Shown here piece by piece: positions 25,091 to 35,472 of a stretch of DNA of 64,000 bases. The translations under genes were made by a program, and so were the position numbers. The notes beneath the pieces are model-generated. The model saw only the letters and a program-made list of their open reading frames with translations. It was not told the DNA's origin and ran no database searches. Source of the stretch: Halothiobacillus sp. 35-54-62 (GTDB lineage Bacteria; Pseudomonadota; Gammaproteobacteria; Halothiobacillales; Halothiobacillaceae); NCBI GenBank assembly GCA_002281295.1, contig NCFS01000002.1:29304-93303 (forward strand). The letters run 5' to 3'. How positions within the stretch are numbered: the first letter of the stretch is position 1; each line of letters opens with the position of its first letter.

Positions 25091-26602
25091 TTAAGCGGGG
25101 TTGGTGGCTTTGGCGCGTTTCAATAAAAACTCCGAAATCAGCGCGACCGGGCGACCAGTGGCACCTTTGTTCTCGCCGGTATTCCAGGCTGTGCCGGCAA
25201 TATCTAAATGCGCCCAACGGTAGTCTTTCGTAAACCGTGATAAAAACGCGGCGGCAGTGAGTGCGCCACCTTCGCGCCCGCCAATATTGGCCATGTCGGC
25301 AAAGTTGCTTTTGAGTTGGGGTTGGTAGTCATCCCATAGGGGGAGTTCCCACACGCGATCTGCGCTGGCTTCGCCTGCTTTAATAAGCTCTTGGGCGAGC
25401 GATTTATGGTTACTAAATAAGCCGCTTGGCACGCGCCCCAGCGCAATCACACAGGCGCCGGTTAAGGTAGCCATGTCGATAACCAGTTCAGGTTTGAAGC
25501 GTTTGGCATAGGTGAGCGCATCGCACAAAATCAGGCGGCCTTCGGCATCGGTATTGAGCACCTCGATGGTTTGCCCGGACATGCTTTTAATAACATCGCC
25601 GGGTTTCATGGCCTTGCCATCGGGCATATTTTCAACCGAGGGCACAATGCCCACCACATTTATAGGCAGGCGCAACTCAGCCACGATGGAAATCAACCCG
25701 ATGACTGCGGCGGCGCCCGCCATGTCATATTTCATTTGATCCATATCCGCGCCGGGTTTGAGCGAAATGCCGCCTGAATCGAAGGTGACGCCTTTGCCTA
25801 CGAGCACAATCGGCGCATCGTCTGGATTGCCGCCCATATGCTCCATCACAATCAGCTTGGGCGGCTCAATACTGCCTTTTGCGACGGCAAGCAAGGCCTG
25901 CATGCCGAGCGCTTCCATGCGGGACTGATCGAGCACCTCGACCGTTAAGGCCGGGTGGGTTTCGGTGAGCTTGCGGGCCTGATCGGCCAGGGTGGTGGGG
26001 GTGCATAAATTGGGCGGCAGGTTGGCCAGGTTTTTAGTGAGGTGGATGCCTGAGCTAATGGCCATGGCTTCGCGCACGCTGGCCTCGGCATCGAGCAGCC
26101 CTCGGCGGCTGGGGGTAATAAACGTTACCTTGCGAAGCGGTCGGCGCGGGCTGGGTTCAGGGCTGGATTTAAGTTGATCGAAGCGATACACGGCGGCATC
26201 AATGGCGAGCACGCTCTGGCGGATAATTTGTTCAAATTCAACGCCTTTAATATCGAGCTCGGTTAAATGGCTCACGCATTCGGTGGTGCCACGATAATGC
26301 AAGGCTTTAACGGCGGCGGTGGTGGCTTTAATTAACGCGGGTAAATCGAACTCGCGCTCTTTGCCTAAGCCTACGAGCAACACCCGCTCAGCTTGGATAT
26401 TAGGGACGCCGTGAATCAGCAAGGTGTCGCCCAATTCGCCTTCCATGTCGCCCCGGCGGGTAATGGCGCCTAAATGCCCCTCGCTGATTTCATCAATTGT
26501 TTGCGCGGCATCGGAGAGTTTGCGCGCTTCAAATACGCCCACAATCAGGCAAGATGAACGTTGTTTTTCGGGCGCACCGCTTTTAACTGAAAACTCCAAC
26601 AC
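25091..26602 (-). CDS. pepA: Leucyl aminopeptidase (M17)
   Basis: Hexameric two-metal exopeptidase that removes N-terminal residues from peptides; PepA homologues can also bind DNA in Xer recombination and gene control. The 503-residue protein shows VGKGVTFDSGGISLKPG (metal and catalytic Lys region), DMAGAAAV and the family signature NTDAEGRL. GTG 26602 is preferred because AAAGGAG precedes it and the protein then begins LEFSVKSG, as family members do; TTG 26626 would add eight unconserved residues. Confidence 0.96.
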   Translation of the reverse strand: MLEFSVKSGAPEKQRSSCLIVGVFEARKLSDAAQTIDEISEGHLGAITRRGDMEGELGDTLLIHGVPNIQAERVLLVGLGKEREFDLPALIKATTAAVKALHYRGTTECVSHLTELDIKGVEFEQIIRQSVLAIDAAVYRFDQLKSSPEPSPRRPLRKVTFITPSRRGLLDAEASVREAMAISSGIHLTKNLANLPPNLCTPTTLADQARKLTETHPALTVEVLDQSRMEALGMQALLAVAKGSIEPPKLIVMEHMGGNPDDAPIVLVGKGVTFDSGGISLKPGADMDQMKYDMAGAAAVIGLISIVAELRLPINVVGIVPSVENMPDGKAMKPGDVIKSMSGQTIEVLNTDAEGRLILCDALTYAKRFKPELVIDMATLTGACVIALGRVPSGLFSNHKSLAQELIKAGEASADRVWELPLWDDYQPQLKSNFADMANIGGREGGALTAAAFLSRFTKDYRWAHLDIAGTAWNTGENKGATGRPVALISEFLLKRAKATNPA

Positions 26603-26769
26603 AGCGAATCTCCTTTTGTTTAACAAAAATAAGTCAGCATTCTATCAGAATGGTTTTAACCGATAGGTGGGTTATCGATAGAGGGGCATAAAAACATCGA
26701 ATGCCGAATGCGTTATGGGGTGTTATCTTAAACTTAAACTAACGCATTGCTGATACAACAGGAATTTAT

Positions 26770-27051
26770 ATGAACCCGCAAGATGAAAAAGAAGAATTTG
26801 AGCCCGGCGCGCACAATCCCTATCGCTATGAGCCTAGGTTAAGGCCCTCAAATTTGGGGCGGTTTTCTAAGTTTTTGCTGATTTTTGGCGCCATTTTGGT
26901 TTTGATTGGCGTGGTGGGCGGATTTAGCGCCATGTTTTTTATGAAAGACGGAAGTAATTCGCCCTTTATGGACTTGCTGATGCTGGCGCCGGCCGGTTTT
27001 TTGATGGCCTTTACCGGCATTACCGGCTGGGTGATTAGCGGCGGGAAATAA
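26770..27051 (+). CDS. Small membrane protein with two helices
   Basis: A 93-residue protein with an acidic, Pro-rich N-terminus (NPQDEKEEFEPGAHNPY) and two membrane helices, about residues 34-58 and 67-90, joined by a short KDGSNSP loop. AGGA precedes ATG 26770. I recognise no family. It is convergent with the NlpC/P60 gene and divergent from pepA, so it is probably a single-gene transcript. Confidence 0.65.
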   Translation: MNPQDEKEEFEPGAHNPYRYEPRLRPSNLGRFSKFLLIFGAILVLIGVVGGFSAMFFMKDGSNSPFMDLLMLAPAGFLMAFTGITGWVISGGK

Positions 27052-27123
27052 CCCACGGGGCAATGGCTAAGCCCGTTTTTAGGCGGCTAAATTTGGGCGG
27101 GTGCGAAGGGCATGGGGCTCGAT

Positions 27124-27813
27124 TTATCGATTGTTTTCAGCCACGTCAACCTGACGTGAGCCCGGCACCCGACCCGCGCCCACATAATGCTTGCGCCAGT
27201 AGGCATCGTTGAGTTTGGCGTAGGTCACGCGTTCACCCGGTTTGGGGGCATGAATGAAGGTGTTATCGCCCACATAAATAGCGACGTGATCAATTTTTCG
27301 GCTGCGAATTTTAAAGAACAGTAAATCACCGGGTTTGAGGTTGGCCTTGGCCACGCGCTCGGTGAAGGCATACTGATCGCGCGCCGTGCGGGGCAGGGTA
27401 ATGTCGGCCTTTTTATACACATAGCTTGTAAGGCCACTGCAATCAAACCCGCTGGATAACGATGAACCCCCACGCTGATAAGCGACCCCCAGTTGCGCCA
27501 TGGCCATAATAATGGCCTCACCGGCGGAGGAATCGGGGATGTCTTTGGGATTAATGGCTTTAAGCGGGTTTCTGGGGAGCCGTTTGTTCAGGCTTTCATT
27601 TTGAAAGCCGTAGGCATCGTCGTCCACTGTGTTACTGGCTTGCTTTTGCGCCCCGCTATCGAAGGTGCCAAACGGTGAATCGGCATTGGCTGCGGTGTGG
27701 GTTGCAGGTAGGCTGGCGCAACCGCTCAAGCTCAGTGCGGCGGCCAGCATCAGGCCGATAACACCGAGGGTTTTTACGCGAGTATTAGTCACGCGGGCGG
27801 TGCCGGATTTCAT
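27124..27813 (-). CDS. NlpC/P60 (C40) peptidase lipoprotein
   Basis: A 229-residue lipoprotein: the lipobox LSLSGC follows a hydrophobic stretch, so it is anchored in the membrane facing the periplasm. The C-terminal NlpC/P60 domain has the catalytic Cys in SGFDCSGLTSYVY and the His in KIDHVAIYVGDNTFIHAPK. Such enzymes cut peptidoglycan stem peptides. ATG 27813 overlaps the end of rlmKL by 29 bases. The frame remains open to 27876, but the chosen start keeps a normal signal peptide; no good ribosome site is visible at either. Confidence 0.88.
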   Translation of the reverse strand: MKSGTARVTNTRVKTLGVIGLMLAAALSLSGCASLPATHTAANADSPFGTFDSGAQKQASNTVDDDAYGFQNESLNKRLPRNPLKAINPKDIPDSSAGEAIIMAMAQLGVAYQRGGSSLSSGFDCSGLTSYVYKKADITLPRTARDQYAFTERVAKANLKPGDLLFFKIRSRKIDHVAIYVGDNTFIHAPKPGERVTYAKLNDAYWRKHYVGAGRVPGSRQVDVAENNR

Positions 27814-30115
27814 ACACACTGCGTCTGTGCGGTGTTCGAGCGAAATCGGGCGGGAGGGTCTTTCTCGATAAGTCATTGATTAAGAATTCTTCCGTTAAAT
27901 GTGCCGACAATTTAAAGCCTTTTAAGTTATTTGAAAAGATTAAAATTCCTTCGCAAGCTAACAAATGCATGCAGATTTCAATCATTTGCTCGTGATCGCG
28001 CTGAATATCGAGGGTGTCTTGCATGGATTTTGAGTTTGAAAAAGTCGGCGGATCGCAAAAAATTACATCGAAGCGTTCGGGCTGGTAAACGCTGCTTTGG
28101 CGCTGATCTAGCCATTCGAGCACATCGGCGCGCACAAGGCGGTGCTCGGTGCCTACTTTGATGTTATTGAGGGCGAAATTGCGCTCCGCCCAATCAAGAT
28201 AGGTGTGCGATAAATCAATGGATAATGTGCGGGCTGCCCCCTGATGAGCCGCACGAACGGACGCGGTGGCGGTGTAGCAAAACAAATTCAGTACGCTTTT
28301 GCCGCGTGAGAGCTCGGCTACCCAATCGCGCACATAGCGATGATCGAGAAAAAGCCCCGTATCGAGATAATCGGTTAAGTTAATCATAAGCCGGGTGCCG
28401 CCTTCGATCACCACCCGCTCTAACCGTTCTTGCGTAATTTTTTGATATTGCTCGCTGCCCGTTTGCCGCTTGCGCTGGCGCACCACGCTGTGGTTGGGCG
28501 CTAAGCCTAAGCCAGTGATGGTTTGGTTGACGGCAACGCTCAGCCGCGCGCGGGCAAGCTGGGGGTCGATGGTGTTGGGCGCGCGGTATTCCTGAATATC
28601 CGCCCAGGTTTCGCCCGTTTCATCTTGGTAGAGATCAATGGCGAGATTAAAATCGGGGAGATCGGCGTCGTATACGCGATAGCAGCAGCCACCCTCGCGC
28701 GCGATGATTTTTTTGAGGTGGCGAAAGTTTTTTTGCAAACGATTAGCAAATGGTTCGGCATCAACGACTTCTGTGGCGCTGGCGGCCGCTATGCTGAGGC
28801 GATTAGCCAAGCCGATGGGGCCGGGGGCTTCTCGGCGGCCTTTGCCATCAAAGTTGCCGCGAATCATGTCAATGGCGATGCCACTTTGATCCATGGGGAA
28901 CGCGCGCTCATAGCGCAGTGGCCAATTTTTTCCTTCGCCTTCAGCCAAAAGCACCGCCCAATGCCAGCCGTTTAAGCAGACCTGCCATTGATCGGTAAGG
29001 GTTGAAAAATCGGGCGCGCTATTTGGTGTGCCATAGGCATTGCCCCCGGTAATGTCGAGGCGATGGCCATAGGGTAAATTGCTGACTAATAATCCGTGTG
29101 TAATGCCTTCCAATGCGTTGGGGCAGGGTTCGGCCCAGGCATCGGCCTCACGGAAGCTAACTAAATGCGCCACGCCGGCACGCTCGGCATTGGCTTTTGC
29201 GGCAATAATTTGCTCAATATCAATATCTTGCCCGATAAGCTTGCCTGCAAATTGCGCGGGATCAACCCCCGTGATGCCCGTGGGTGCCGCATTAAGTGCC
29301 CGCTGGCGCGCGGCCAGATCGTGGCCAAGCCAGCCCGGCGAGCCGATACGCTGTTGGCGCAGCTCCGTGGGCAAACCGGTGAGCCGCAGTGCCGCTTCAA
29401 TCACGAGGGTGCCCGAGCCGCACATGGGGTCGAATAAGCCGACCTCGGTATCGGGCATTAGGCTTGCCAGTTGCGGCCAGCGTGCCCGCCACAGCACACC
29501 GGCGGCCAAGGTTTCTCTTAAGGGGGCTAAGCCGCCATCTATGCGATAACCGCGACGATGCAGCGAGCCATGGGAGAGCTCAAGCGATAACGTGGCATGC
29601 CCGCTGGCGGTGAGGTGGCAGTGCAGGCGAATATCGGGTTGATCGGTATCGATGCTGGGGCGGTTGCCGCTGCGATCTCGAAACTGATCCACAATGGCAT
29701 CTTTAATGCGGGTGGCCACAAAGCCGGTGTGGCGTAATGACTCGGTGGCACCGGTCGCGCTGATCGCAAAATAGCCCTCTTCAGCGAGGTGTAAAGACCA
29801 ATCCACCCGCTGAACCAATTGATACAACTCGTCGGCATTTTCCCCTTGACCGCTGATGAGCTCAACGTAGACATGCCCCGCAATCAGGCTATCGCAAATA
29901 ATTTTATAGGCTTGCTCGGGCGTGGCATCTAGTAGCACGCCAAATGGGCGATCGGATACTTTGGCGGTCACTAAACTGCGAATTTCTTCTGCTAACGGCG
30001 CCTGTAAATCGGGCGCACTCACCACGGTTAAAGGCCAAGTTGTCTCGAATGCGGCGGTTGGGGTTTCGCGCTCAATTTCAGGGTGCGGCATCGATGCGGG
30101 GTACGGCGTGGACAT
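27785..30115 (-). CDS. rlmKL: 23S rRNA methyltransferase RlmKL
   Basis: Fused enzyme making m2G2445 and m7G2069 in 23S rRNA. The 776-residue protein has an N-terminal THUMP region (about 60-190), an RlmL methyltransferase domain with the catalytic-type motif SNLPYG, and a C-terminal RlmK domain with VLNLFCYTATASVRAAHQGA and FCDPPTFSNSK. It is somewhat longer than the E. coli protein (702). ATG 30115 starts MSTPYPASMP; an in-frame ATG at 30181 would add 22 residues. The 3' end overlaps the lipoprotein gene. Confidence 0.95.
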   Translation of the reverse strand: MSTPYPASMPHPEIERETPTAAFETTWPLTVVSAPDLQAPLAEEIRSLVTAKVSDRPFGVLLDATPEQAYKIICDSLIAGHVYVELISGQGENADELYQLVQRVDWSLHLAEEGYFAISATGATESLRHTGFVATRIKDAIVDQFRDRSGNRPSIDTDQPDIRLHCHLTASGHATLSLELSHGSLHRRGYRIDGGLAPLRETLAAGVLWRARWPQLASLMPDTEVGLFDPMCGSGTLVIEAALRLTGLPTELRQQRIGSPGWLGHDLAARQRALNAAPTGITGVDPAQFAGKLIGQDIDIEQIIAAKANAERAGVAHLVSFREADAWAEPCPNALEGITHGLLVSNLPYGHRLDITGGNAYGTPNSAPDFSTLTDQWQVCLNGWHWAVLLAEGEGKNWPLRYERAFPMDQSGIAIDMIRGNFDGKGRREAPGPIGLANRLSIAAASATEVVDAEPFANRLQKNFRHLKKIIAREGGCCYRVYDADLPDFNLAIDLYQDETGETWADIQEYRAPNTIDPQLARARLSVAVNQTITGLGLAPNHSVVRQRKRQTGSEQYQKITQERLERVVIEGGTRLMINLTDYLDTGLFLDHRYVRDWVAELSRGKSVLNLFCYTATASVRAAHQGAARTLSIDLSHTYLDWAERNFALNNIKVGTEHRLVRADVLEWLDQRQSSVYQPERFDVIFCDPPTFSNSKSMQDTLDIQRDHEQMIEICMHLLACEGILIFSNNLKGFKLSAHLTEEFLINDLSRKTLPPDFARTPHRRSVYEIRHRPRD

Positions 30116-30250
30116 AACGGCTGCTCGGTTAAATTTCCCGTGACTGTACCGGAAATAGGGTTTTATTGCGCAGCAATTCATGCGGGAATGCCTGATAAAC
30201 TGATGTGGGGATTTTTAAGTATTCCTTGAACCTTTCTTAACTATTAGAGA

Positions 30251-31885
30251 ATGCGTATGCCGCCCGACGTGATCTGCGATCAAACCCCCGCGCCGTTATT
30301 GTCGATTCAGAACCTCTCTGCCGAGTTTGGTCCGGGCGCGCCGGTTCTGATTGATGTGAATTTATCGGTCATGGCTGGCCAGCGGCTGGCACTGGTGGGC
30401 GAGTCGGGGTCGGGCAAAACGCTCACAGCACTCTCAATTTTACGCCTGCAAGAAGATCTGCAGTACACCGCAGGGCGTGTGTGCTTTGCCGGGCAAAATA
30501 TGCTTAGCGCATCAAACGCGGCTCTGCGCCAGATTCGCGGCCGCGCAATCGGCATGATTTTTCAAGAACCGATGACCGCGCTCAACCCGCTCAAATCCAT
30601 TGGCGATCAGATCGGTGAAGTCATTGTGCAGCATGAGGGCGGAACAAAAGCGATCGTGCAAGCCCGGGTGATTGAATTGCTCGAGCAAGTGCAGCTGCCA
30701 GATCCCGCTGAACGGGCGCGGGCATTGCCGTATCAGCTTTCGGGCGGGCAGCGGCAGCGCGCTATGATTGCGATGGCGCTGGCTTGCCGGCCCCAATTAC
30801 TGATTGCTGATGAGCCAACCACCGCGCTGGATGTGACCTTGCAGCGACAAATTATGGAACTACTAACGGCCTTGCAGCGCGAGTTAGGCATGGCCGTGTT
30901 GCTTATTACGCATGATTTGAATTTAGTGCGGCGTTATAGCGATTGGGTGGCGGTAATGCAGCAGGGGCGAATTGTAGAACAAGGCACCGTGGCTGATATT
31001 TTCACCCACCCCAAGCATGCTTACACCCAGCAGTTATTGGCCGCAGCCCCGGTCGCGGTGCCGCTGCCACTCATTGCCCCAGAGGCGCCCACGGTGTTGG
31101 CCGCCCGGGGGCTAAGCGTGGTATTCAAACAGCCCAAACCGCGTGGCAGCGCGCGCACTTGGCGCGATGGATTTTCGGCAACTCGCCCATTTATCGCCCT
31201 AGATCAGCTCGATTTATCATTAGCGGCGGGTGAAACCTTAGGCGTGATTGGTGAATCGGGTTCGGGCAAAAGTACGTTGGCGCTGGCGTTATTGCGCTTG
31301 ATTCGAGCCCAAGGGGCTATTGAGATTGATGGCAAACCCGTGCAGGAATTATCCGAGGCAGCGTTCAGGCCCTTTCGTCGCGCGATACAAATTGTTTTTC
31401 AAGATCCATTCGGTGCACTTTCGCCCCGAATGACGGTGGGAGAAATTATCGGTGAAGGGCTTCGCGTCCATGAGCCCCAATTATCAAATCAAGAGCGACA
31501 CGATAAAATTGCGGCGGTGATGGCGGCGGTGGGCTTGGCCAATACGGGGTTGCATCGTTATCCGCACGAATTTTCAGGCGGGCAACGTCAGCGGATTGCG
31601 ATTGCGCGTGCGCTCATTTTACGCCCCCGAATTTTAATTCTCGATGAGCCCACCAGCGCGCTGGATGCCACCGTGCAAAAACAAATTTTGGCGTTGCTGC
31701 GAGAATTACAAGAAACACTGGGTTTGAGTTATCTATTTATTACCCACGATTTGCGGGTAGTGCAAGCCATGGCGCATCGGGTGCTGGTGTTGTATCAGGG
31801 GCGGGTGGTAGAGGCGGGCGATACGGTGCAAATTTTCAAAGCGCCGCAGCAGGCCTATACGCAGCAATTGGTCGCCAGCCTTTGA
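30251..31885 (+). CDS. Two-domain ABC ATPase (peptide/microcin-C type, YejF-like)
   Basis: A 544-residue protein with two complete ABC domains. Domain 1 has [16 protein letters not shown] and [10 protein letters not shown]; domain 2, from about residue 280, has [16 protein letters not shown] and LDEPTSALD. This is the fused OppD-OppF layout seen in YejF. Its permease and binding-protein genes are not adjacent, so they must be elsewhere if it drives uptake. ATG 30257 (third codon) has better spacing from AGAGA than ATG 30251. Confidence 0.92.
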   Translation: MRMPPDVICDQTPAPLLSIQNLSAEFGPGAPVLIDVNLSVMAGQRLALVGESGSGKTLTALSILRLQEDLQYTAGRVCFAGQNMLSASNAALRQIRGRAIGMIFQEPMTALNPLKSIGDQIGEVIVQHEGGTKAIVQARVIELLEQVQLPDPAERARALPYQLSGGQRQRAMIAMALACRPQLLIADEPTTALDVTLQRQIMELLTALQRELGMAVLLITHDLNLVRRYSDWVAVMQQGRIVEQGTVADIFTHPKHAYTQQLLAAAPVAVPLPLIAPEAPTVLAARGLSVVFKQPKPRGSARTWRDGFSATRPFIALDQLDLSLAAGETLGVIGESGSGKSTLALALLRLIRAQGAIEIDGKPVQELSEAAFRPFRRAIQIVFQDPFGALSPRMTVGEIIGEGLRVHEPQLSNQERHDKIAAVMAAVGLANTGLHRYPHEFSGGQRQRIAIARALILRPRILILDEPTSALDATVQKQILALLRELQETLGLSYLFITHDLRVVQAMAHRVLVLYQGRVVEAGDTVQIFKAPQQAYTQQLVASL

Positions 31886-31920
31886 GGGTGCGTGCTAATT
31901 TAAGGGGTTTTATGACGCAA

Positions 31921-31945
31921 AAACGCCGGATAACCGGCGTTTTTT
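31921..31945. terminator. Intrinsic terminator between ABC ATPase and fabB
   Basis: AAACGCCGG (31921-31929) pairs with CCGGCGTTT (31934-31942) around ATAA and continues into T; the A run on the left lets it act on both strands. It lies between convergent genes. Confidence 0.9.
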
Positions 31946-31967
31946 CAGGCAGCCCAAAAAGCGGGGC

Positions 31968-33185
31968 TTAGGCGGTGTAGCGCCGCAAAACTATTGAGGC
32001 ATTGGTGCCGCCAAAACCAAAACTGTTCGATAACACGGTGTTGATTTGCGCGTTCTCTAAGGTTTGAGTCAGGAAGTTAACGCCTTCGGCTTTCGGGTCG
32101 ATTTCGTCCAAATTGGCCGATGCCGCGATGAAATTATTTTGCATCATCAAGAGCGAATAAATGGCTTCATGCACACCAGCGGCACCCAAAGAATGCCCCG
32201 AAAGGGATTTGGTTGAGGTGATATAAGGCATGCGCTCGGGGAAAATTTTCAGCAAAGATTCAATTTCTCGCATATCGCCCGCCGGCGTGCTGGTGCCATG
32301 CGTATTAACATAATCGACCGGCGTATCCACCGTGGCCAGCGCTTGCTGCATGCACCGCAGCGCCCCTTCACCTGAAGGCTGCACCATGTCGTAGCCATCA
32401 GAGGTGGCGCCGTATCCCACCACTTCAGCAATGATATGGGCGCCGCGTGCTAGGGCATGCTCGAGTTCTTCGAGCACAACCATGCCCCCCCCACCGGAGA
32501 TTACAAAGCCGTCTCGGGTGGCATTGAACGGGCGCGAGGCACTGTGTGGGGTGTCGTTATATTTTGATGACAGCGCGCCCATCGCATCAAACATCGCCGT
32601 TTGGGACCAATGCAGCTCCTCACCGCCCCCCGCAAACACCACATCTTGCTTGCCGAACTGGATTTGCTCCACGCCCGAACCAATGCAATGCGCCGAGGTG
32701 GCGCAGGCGGAGCTGATCGAGAAATTAATCCCTTTAATGCCGAACGGGGTGGCTAGGCATGCCGAGGTGGTAGAGCTCATCGTGCGCGTTACCATATAAG
32801 GCCCCACACGCTTAACGCCCTTTTCACGCACAATATCCGCCGTTTCGACAATATTGGCACAGGATGAGCCGCCCGAACCCACGATCAAGCCCGCACGCGG
32901 CTGGGAGACTTGTTCGGGGGTTAAGCCCGATTGCGCAATGGCCTCGCGCATCGAAATGTAGGTGTAGGCCGCCGCAGCGCCCATAAACCGGTACAGTTTG
33001 CGATCAATATGCTCTTCAGGATTGATTTTCAGTGTGCCAGCAACCTGCGAGCGAAAGCCTCGCTCGGCCTGCTCTGGATTGATTTCGATCCCAGATTGGC
33101 CTGTTTTCAACGCATGAAGAACTTCGGTGCAATTGTTGCCAATGCTAGAAACAATGCCCATGCCAGTAATAACAACGCGGCGCAT
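31968..33185 (-). CDS. fabB: 3-oxoacyl-ACP synthase I
   Basis: Elongates cis-3-decenoyl-ACP made by FabA, which is essential for anaerobic-type unsaturated fatty acid synthesis. The 405-residue protein has the nucleophile Cys in [14 protein letters not shown] and the two catalytic His residues in [11 protein letters not shown] and [12 protein letters not shown]. It starts six bases after the fabA stop on the same strand, so the two form an operon. The FabA-FabB pair is characteristic of Gammaproteobacteria and some Alphaproteobacteria. Confidence 0.98.
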   Translation of the reverse strand: MRRVVITGMGIVSSIGNNCTEVLHALKTGQSGIEINPEQAERGFRSQVAGTLKINPEEHIDRKLYRFMGAAAAYTYISMREAIAQSGLTPEQVSQPRAGLIVGSGGSSCANIVETADIVREKGVKRVGPYMVTRTMSSTTSACLATPFGIKGINFSISSACATSAHCIGSGVEQIQFGKQDVVFAGGGEELHWSQTAMFDAMGALSSKYNDTPHSASRPFNATRDGFVISGGGGMVVLEELEHALARGAHIIAEVVGYGATSDGYDMVQPSGEGALRCMQQALATVDTPVDYVNTHGTSTPAGDMREIESLLKIFPERMPYITSTKSLSGHSLGAAGVHEAIYSLLMMQNNFIAASANLDEIDPKAEGVNFLTQTLENAQINTVLSNSFGFGGTNASIVLRRYTA

Positions 33186-33191
33186 GGTGAT

Positions 33192-33710
33192 TTACTCCGA
33201 TAGTGACTGTGTATTGGTGAATAGGCCAACCCGCAGGTCTTTGGCCTCATAGATAACTTTGCCATCAACGGACATTTGCGCATCGGCAATGCCCATGGTC
33301 AATTTACGCATAATGATGCGTTTAATATCCACCTGATATGTGATTTTTTCATTACTGGGTAACACTTGGCCAGAAAATTTTACATCACCCACGCCGAGCG
33401 CCCGGCCGTGACCCACGCCACCGCTCCAACCCAAATAAAACCCAACCAGCTGCCACATGGCATCGAGCCCCAAGCAGCCGGGCATAACCGGGTCGCCTTC
33501 AAAGTGACAGCCAAAAAACCATAAATCCGGCTTAACGGCTAGTTCGGCGATCATCTCACCCTTGCCAAACTTGCCCCCATCGGTGGCAATGCGCTCGATG
33601 CGATCAAACATCAGCATAGGGGGCAACGGTAATTGGGCATTGCCCGCACCAAACATATCGCCTTTGGCGCAGCGGATGAGGTCATCGAATTCAAAGCGGG
33701 TCTGTGTCAT
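33192..33710 (-). CDS. fabA: 3-hydroxydecanoyl-ACP dehydratase/isomerase
   Basis: Introduces the cis double bond at the C10 stage of fatty acid synthesis. The 172-residue protein shows [27 protein letters not shown], holding the active-site His and the Asp-containing helix, and [13 protein letters not shown]. It leads the fabA-fabB operon. The upstream 157 bases to the DUF423 gene hold GC-rich dyads (AGCGCC/GGCGCT near 33800) but no clear T-tailed terminator. Confidence 0.98.
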   Translation of the reverse strand: MTQTRFEFDDLIRCAKGDMFGAGNAQLPLPPMLMFDRIERIATDGGKFGKGEMIAELAVKPDLWFFGCHFEGDPVMPGCLGLDAMWQLVGFYLGWSGGVGHGRALGVGDVKFSGQVLPSNEKITYQVDIKRIIMRKLTMGIADAQMSVDGKVIYEAKDLRVGLFTNTQSLSE

Positions 33711-33867
33711 GGTTACTCGGCGGGGAAAAGGGGCTCAAAGGAGAAATGTTAACCGAAATTGAACGTTTTGTTGCTGATTTGTTTCAGCCGCCCGGGTGAT
33801 TAAGCGCCGGGCGCTGAGTTTTTTGCTGATAAATCAGTGATCAAACTGCCCGTATCATTTGCGCGCT

Positions 33868-34275
33868 TCAGGCCGGTTTTGGCGCGGTGCGGAGCGATTG
33901 AACACCCCAAATCAGCCAGGCCAGAATTAAAAAAGCGCCGCCGATGGGGGTGATAACGCCGGGGATTTTTAAGCCAGAAAAAACCATCACATACAAGCTG
34001 CCCACAAAACCGAGCATGCCCAAAATAAACAAAACAGCAGGCCAAGCGGTGCGCTGAGCATTTTGGCTGCGCCATTGGCTAAATTGAATCAGAGCGAGGC
34101 TATGGGTTAAGTGAAATAAGCTGGCGGTGGCCAGCAGATGCTGCAACGCAGGCGTGGTGGGTGCCATAGGACCATGCGCGCCAATTGCCGCCACGATAAC
34201 GGCAACCAACGCGCTGAAAATACCACCGAACAGCCAAAGAGGCTGCGGGGCGTTGTGTTGGGTTGAAGGCAACAT
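33868..34275 (-). CDS. DUF423 family membrane protein
   Basis: A 135-residue protein with four membrane helices and the DUF423 pattern: AIGAHG after helix 1, ATASLFHLTHSLAL, GSLYVMVFSG and TPIGGAFLILAWL. E. coli YgdD belongs to this family; the function is unknown. It begins 13 bases after the bamE stop on the same strand and so is probably co-transcribed with it. Confidence 0.88.
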   Translation of the reverse strand: MLPSTQHNAPQPLWLFGGIFSALVAVIVAAIGAHGPMAPTTPALQHLLATASLFHLTHSLALIQFSQWRSQNAQRTAWPAVLFILGMLGFVGSLYVMVFSGLKIPGVITPIGGAFLILAWLIWGVQSLRTAPKPA

Positions 34276-34288
34276 AGGCGCGCAGAAA

Positions 34289-34843
34289 TTAAGGCGTTAA
34301 AGGCGCTGTGCTGCCCAACCCCGTGCCAGCAGGTGGCGGTGTTAAATCGTAGGGGCTGGGGGTTGCGGTGGCAGGCGCAGAGGGCTGCGTTGCAGGCGCA
34401 TCACTTGAGGGGGTGTCTGCTTTTTTATTGCGCAAAGCCTCGGGGAAATCTTGTGAGGGGGCTTGGCTAAGTGGGTCGCCTTGCTGCTCGATTTTAGTTA
34501 CCCGGCCATCCGCGTCATAAAGCAGAATAAGGGTGTGCTGAAATGCTTTATTTTTGCCGCGTTTGTCATAAAAAACATAGGTTTCCCGCTGGTTTCGATG
34601 AAAAATATCTTGCAGCGCCGGTGTGCCTAAAATTTGATTCACCTCCGACTTGCTCATGCCCACCTGCACTTTGGCGACTTGCTCGGGTTCCAGCACATTA
34701 CCCTGAGCAATATCCGGTTGATAGACCTTGATAAAGCTCGGAATATATACCGAACTGCACCCACCGACGGACACGGCAAGCAAAGCAAGTAGGGGAAGCG
34801 CGCGTGTAATGCGCAGAGCGGCTGAGCGGCTGGATTGTTGCAT
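34289..34843 (-). CDS. bamE: Outer-membrane assembly lipoprotein BamE
   Basis: Small lipoprotein of the BAM complex that folds beta-barrels into the outer membrane. The 184-residue protein has a lipobox (SVGGC, Cys29), the typical YQPDIAQGNVLEPEQVAKVQVGMSKSEV and LGTPALQDIFHRNQRETYVF. After residue about 125 an Ala/Pro/Thr-rich tail extends beyond the usual domain and is likely disordered. It is divergent from fur, the conserved arrangement in pseudomonads and relatives. Confidence 0.95.
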   Translation of the reverse strand: MQQSSRSAALRITRALPLLALLAVSVGGCSSVYIPSFIKVYQPDIAQGNVLEPEQVAKVQVGMSKSEVNQILGTPALQDIFHRNQRETYVFYDKRGKNKAFQHTLILLYDADGRVTKIEQQGDPLSQAPSQDFPEALRNKKADTPSSDAPATQPSAPATATPSPYDLTPPPAGTGLGSTAPLTP

Positions 34844-35022
34844 GGAGTGATATTTCTGTAGGTAAAGCCAAAAGATGGGTCAATCATACGCAACTGCAAG
34901 GGATTTATTCCAGTGTTTGAACAGAAATATCGCAATTGGGGTAAATTTCCAATACGGCCGCCCGATTCAAGTACAATCACAAACCTTGCACATAACCATT
35001 TTGCCCATGAGAGGGGTGTATC

Positions 35023-35442
35023 TTGGAACAAAATGAACTGAAAAAAGCGGGATTAAAAGTCACGTTGCCCCGAGTGAAAATTCTGGAAATTATCGAAAGC
35101 AATCCCGATTGGCATATGAGCGCCGAAGATGTGTATAAAGAATTGCTGAGCCGGGGTGAAGACATAGGCTTAGCCACGGTTTATCGCGTGCTCACCCAGT
35201 TTGAGGGCGCGGATATTCTCAAACGCCATCAGTTTGAGGGCGGTAAATCGGTATTTGAGCTCATTTCAAAGGGAGAGCACGATCATTTGGTTTGCATTAA
35301 ATCGGGCGCGGTGGAAGAGTTTCATGATCCGATAATCCAAGAGCGAATTGCCGCCATTGCTGAACAATATGATTTTGATCTCACCGATTATTCTTTGGTG
35401 ATTTACGGCATTAGCGCCGCCGCCCGCATCAAGAAAAAATAA
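35023..35442 (+). CDS. fur: Ferric uptake regulator Fur
   Basis: Iron-responsive repressor. The 139-residue protein begins at TTG 35023, with GAGAGGGG correctly placed; the sequence MEQNELKKAGLKVTLPR matches family N-termini and no ATG fits. The winged helix includes DIGLATVYRVLTQFE and the metal region GEHDHLVCIKSGAVEEFHDP. The second Cys of the zinc-type CxxC is replaced by Ser (CIKS), as in Pseudomonas Fur from memory, so the structural zinc site seen in E. coli is incomplete. It is divergent from bamE; I saw no clear Fur box in the 179-base spacer. Confidence 0.96.
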   Translation: MEQNELKKAGLKVTLPRVKILEIIESNPDWHMSAEDVYKELLSRGEDIGLATVYRVLTQFEGADILKRHQFEGGKSVFELISKGEHDHLVCIKSGAVEEFHDPIIQERIAAIAEQYDFDLTDYSLVIYGISAAARIKKK

Positions 35443-35472
35443 GCGTATTGCGTTTTAATTGCCTATTGATCG

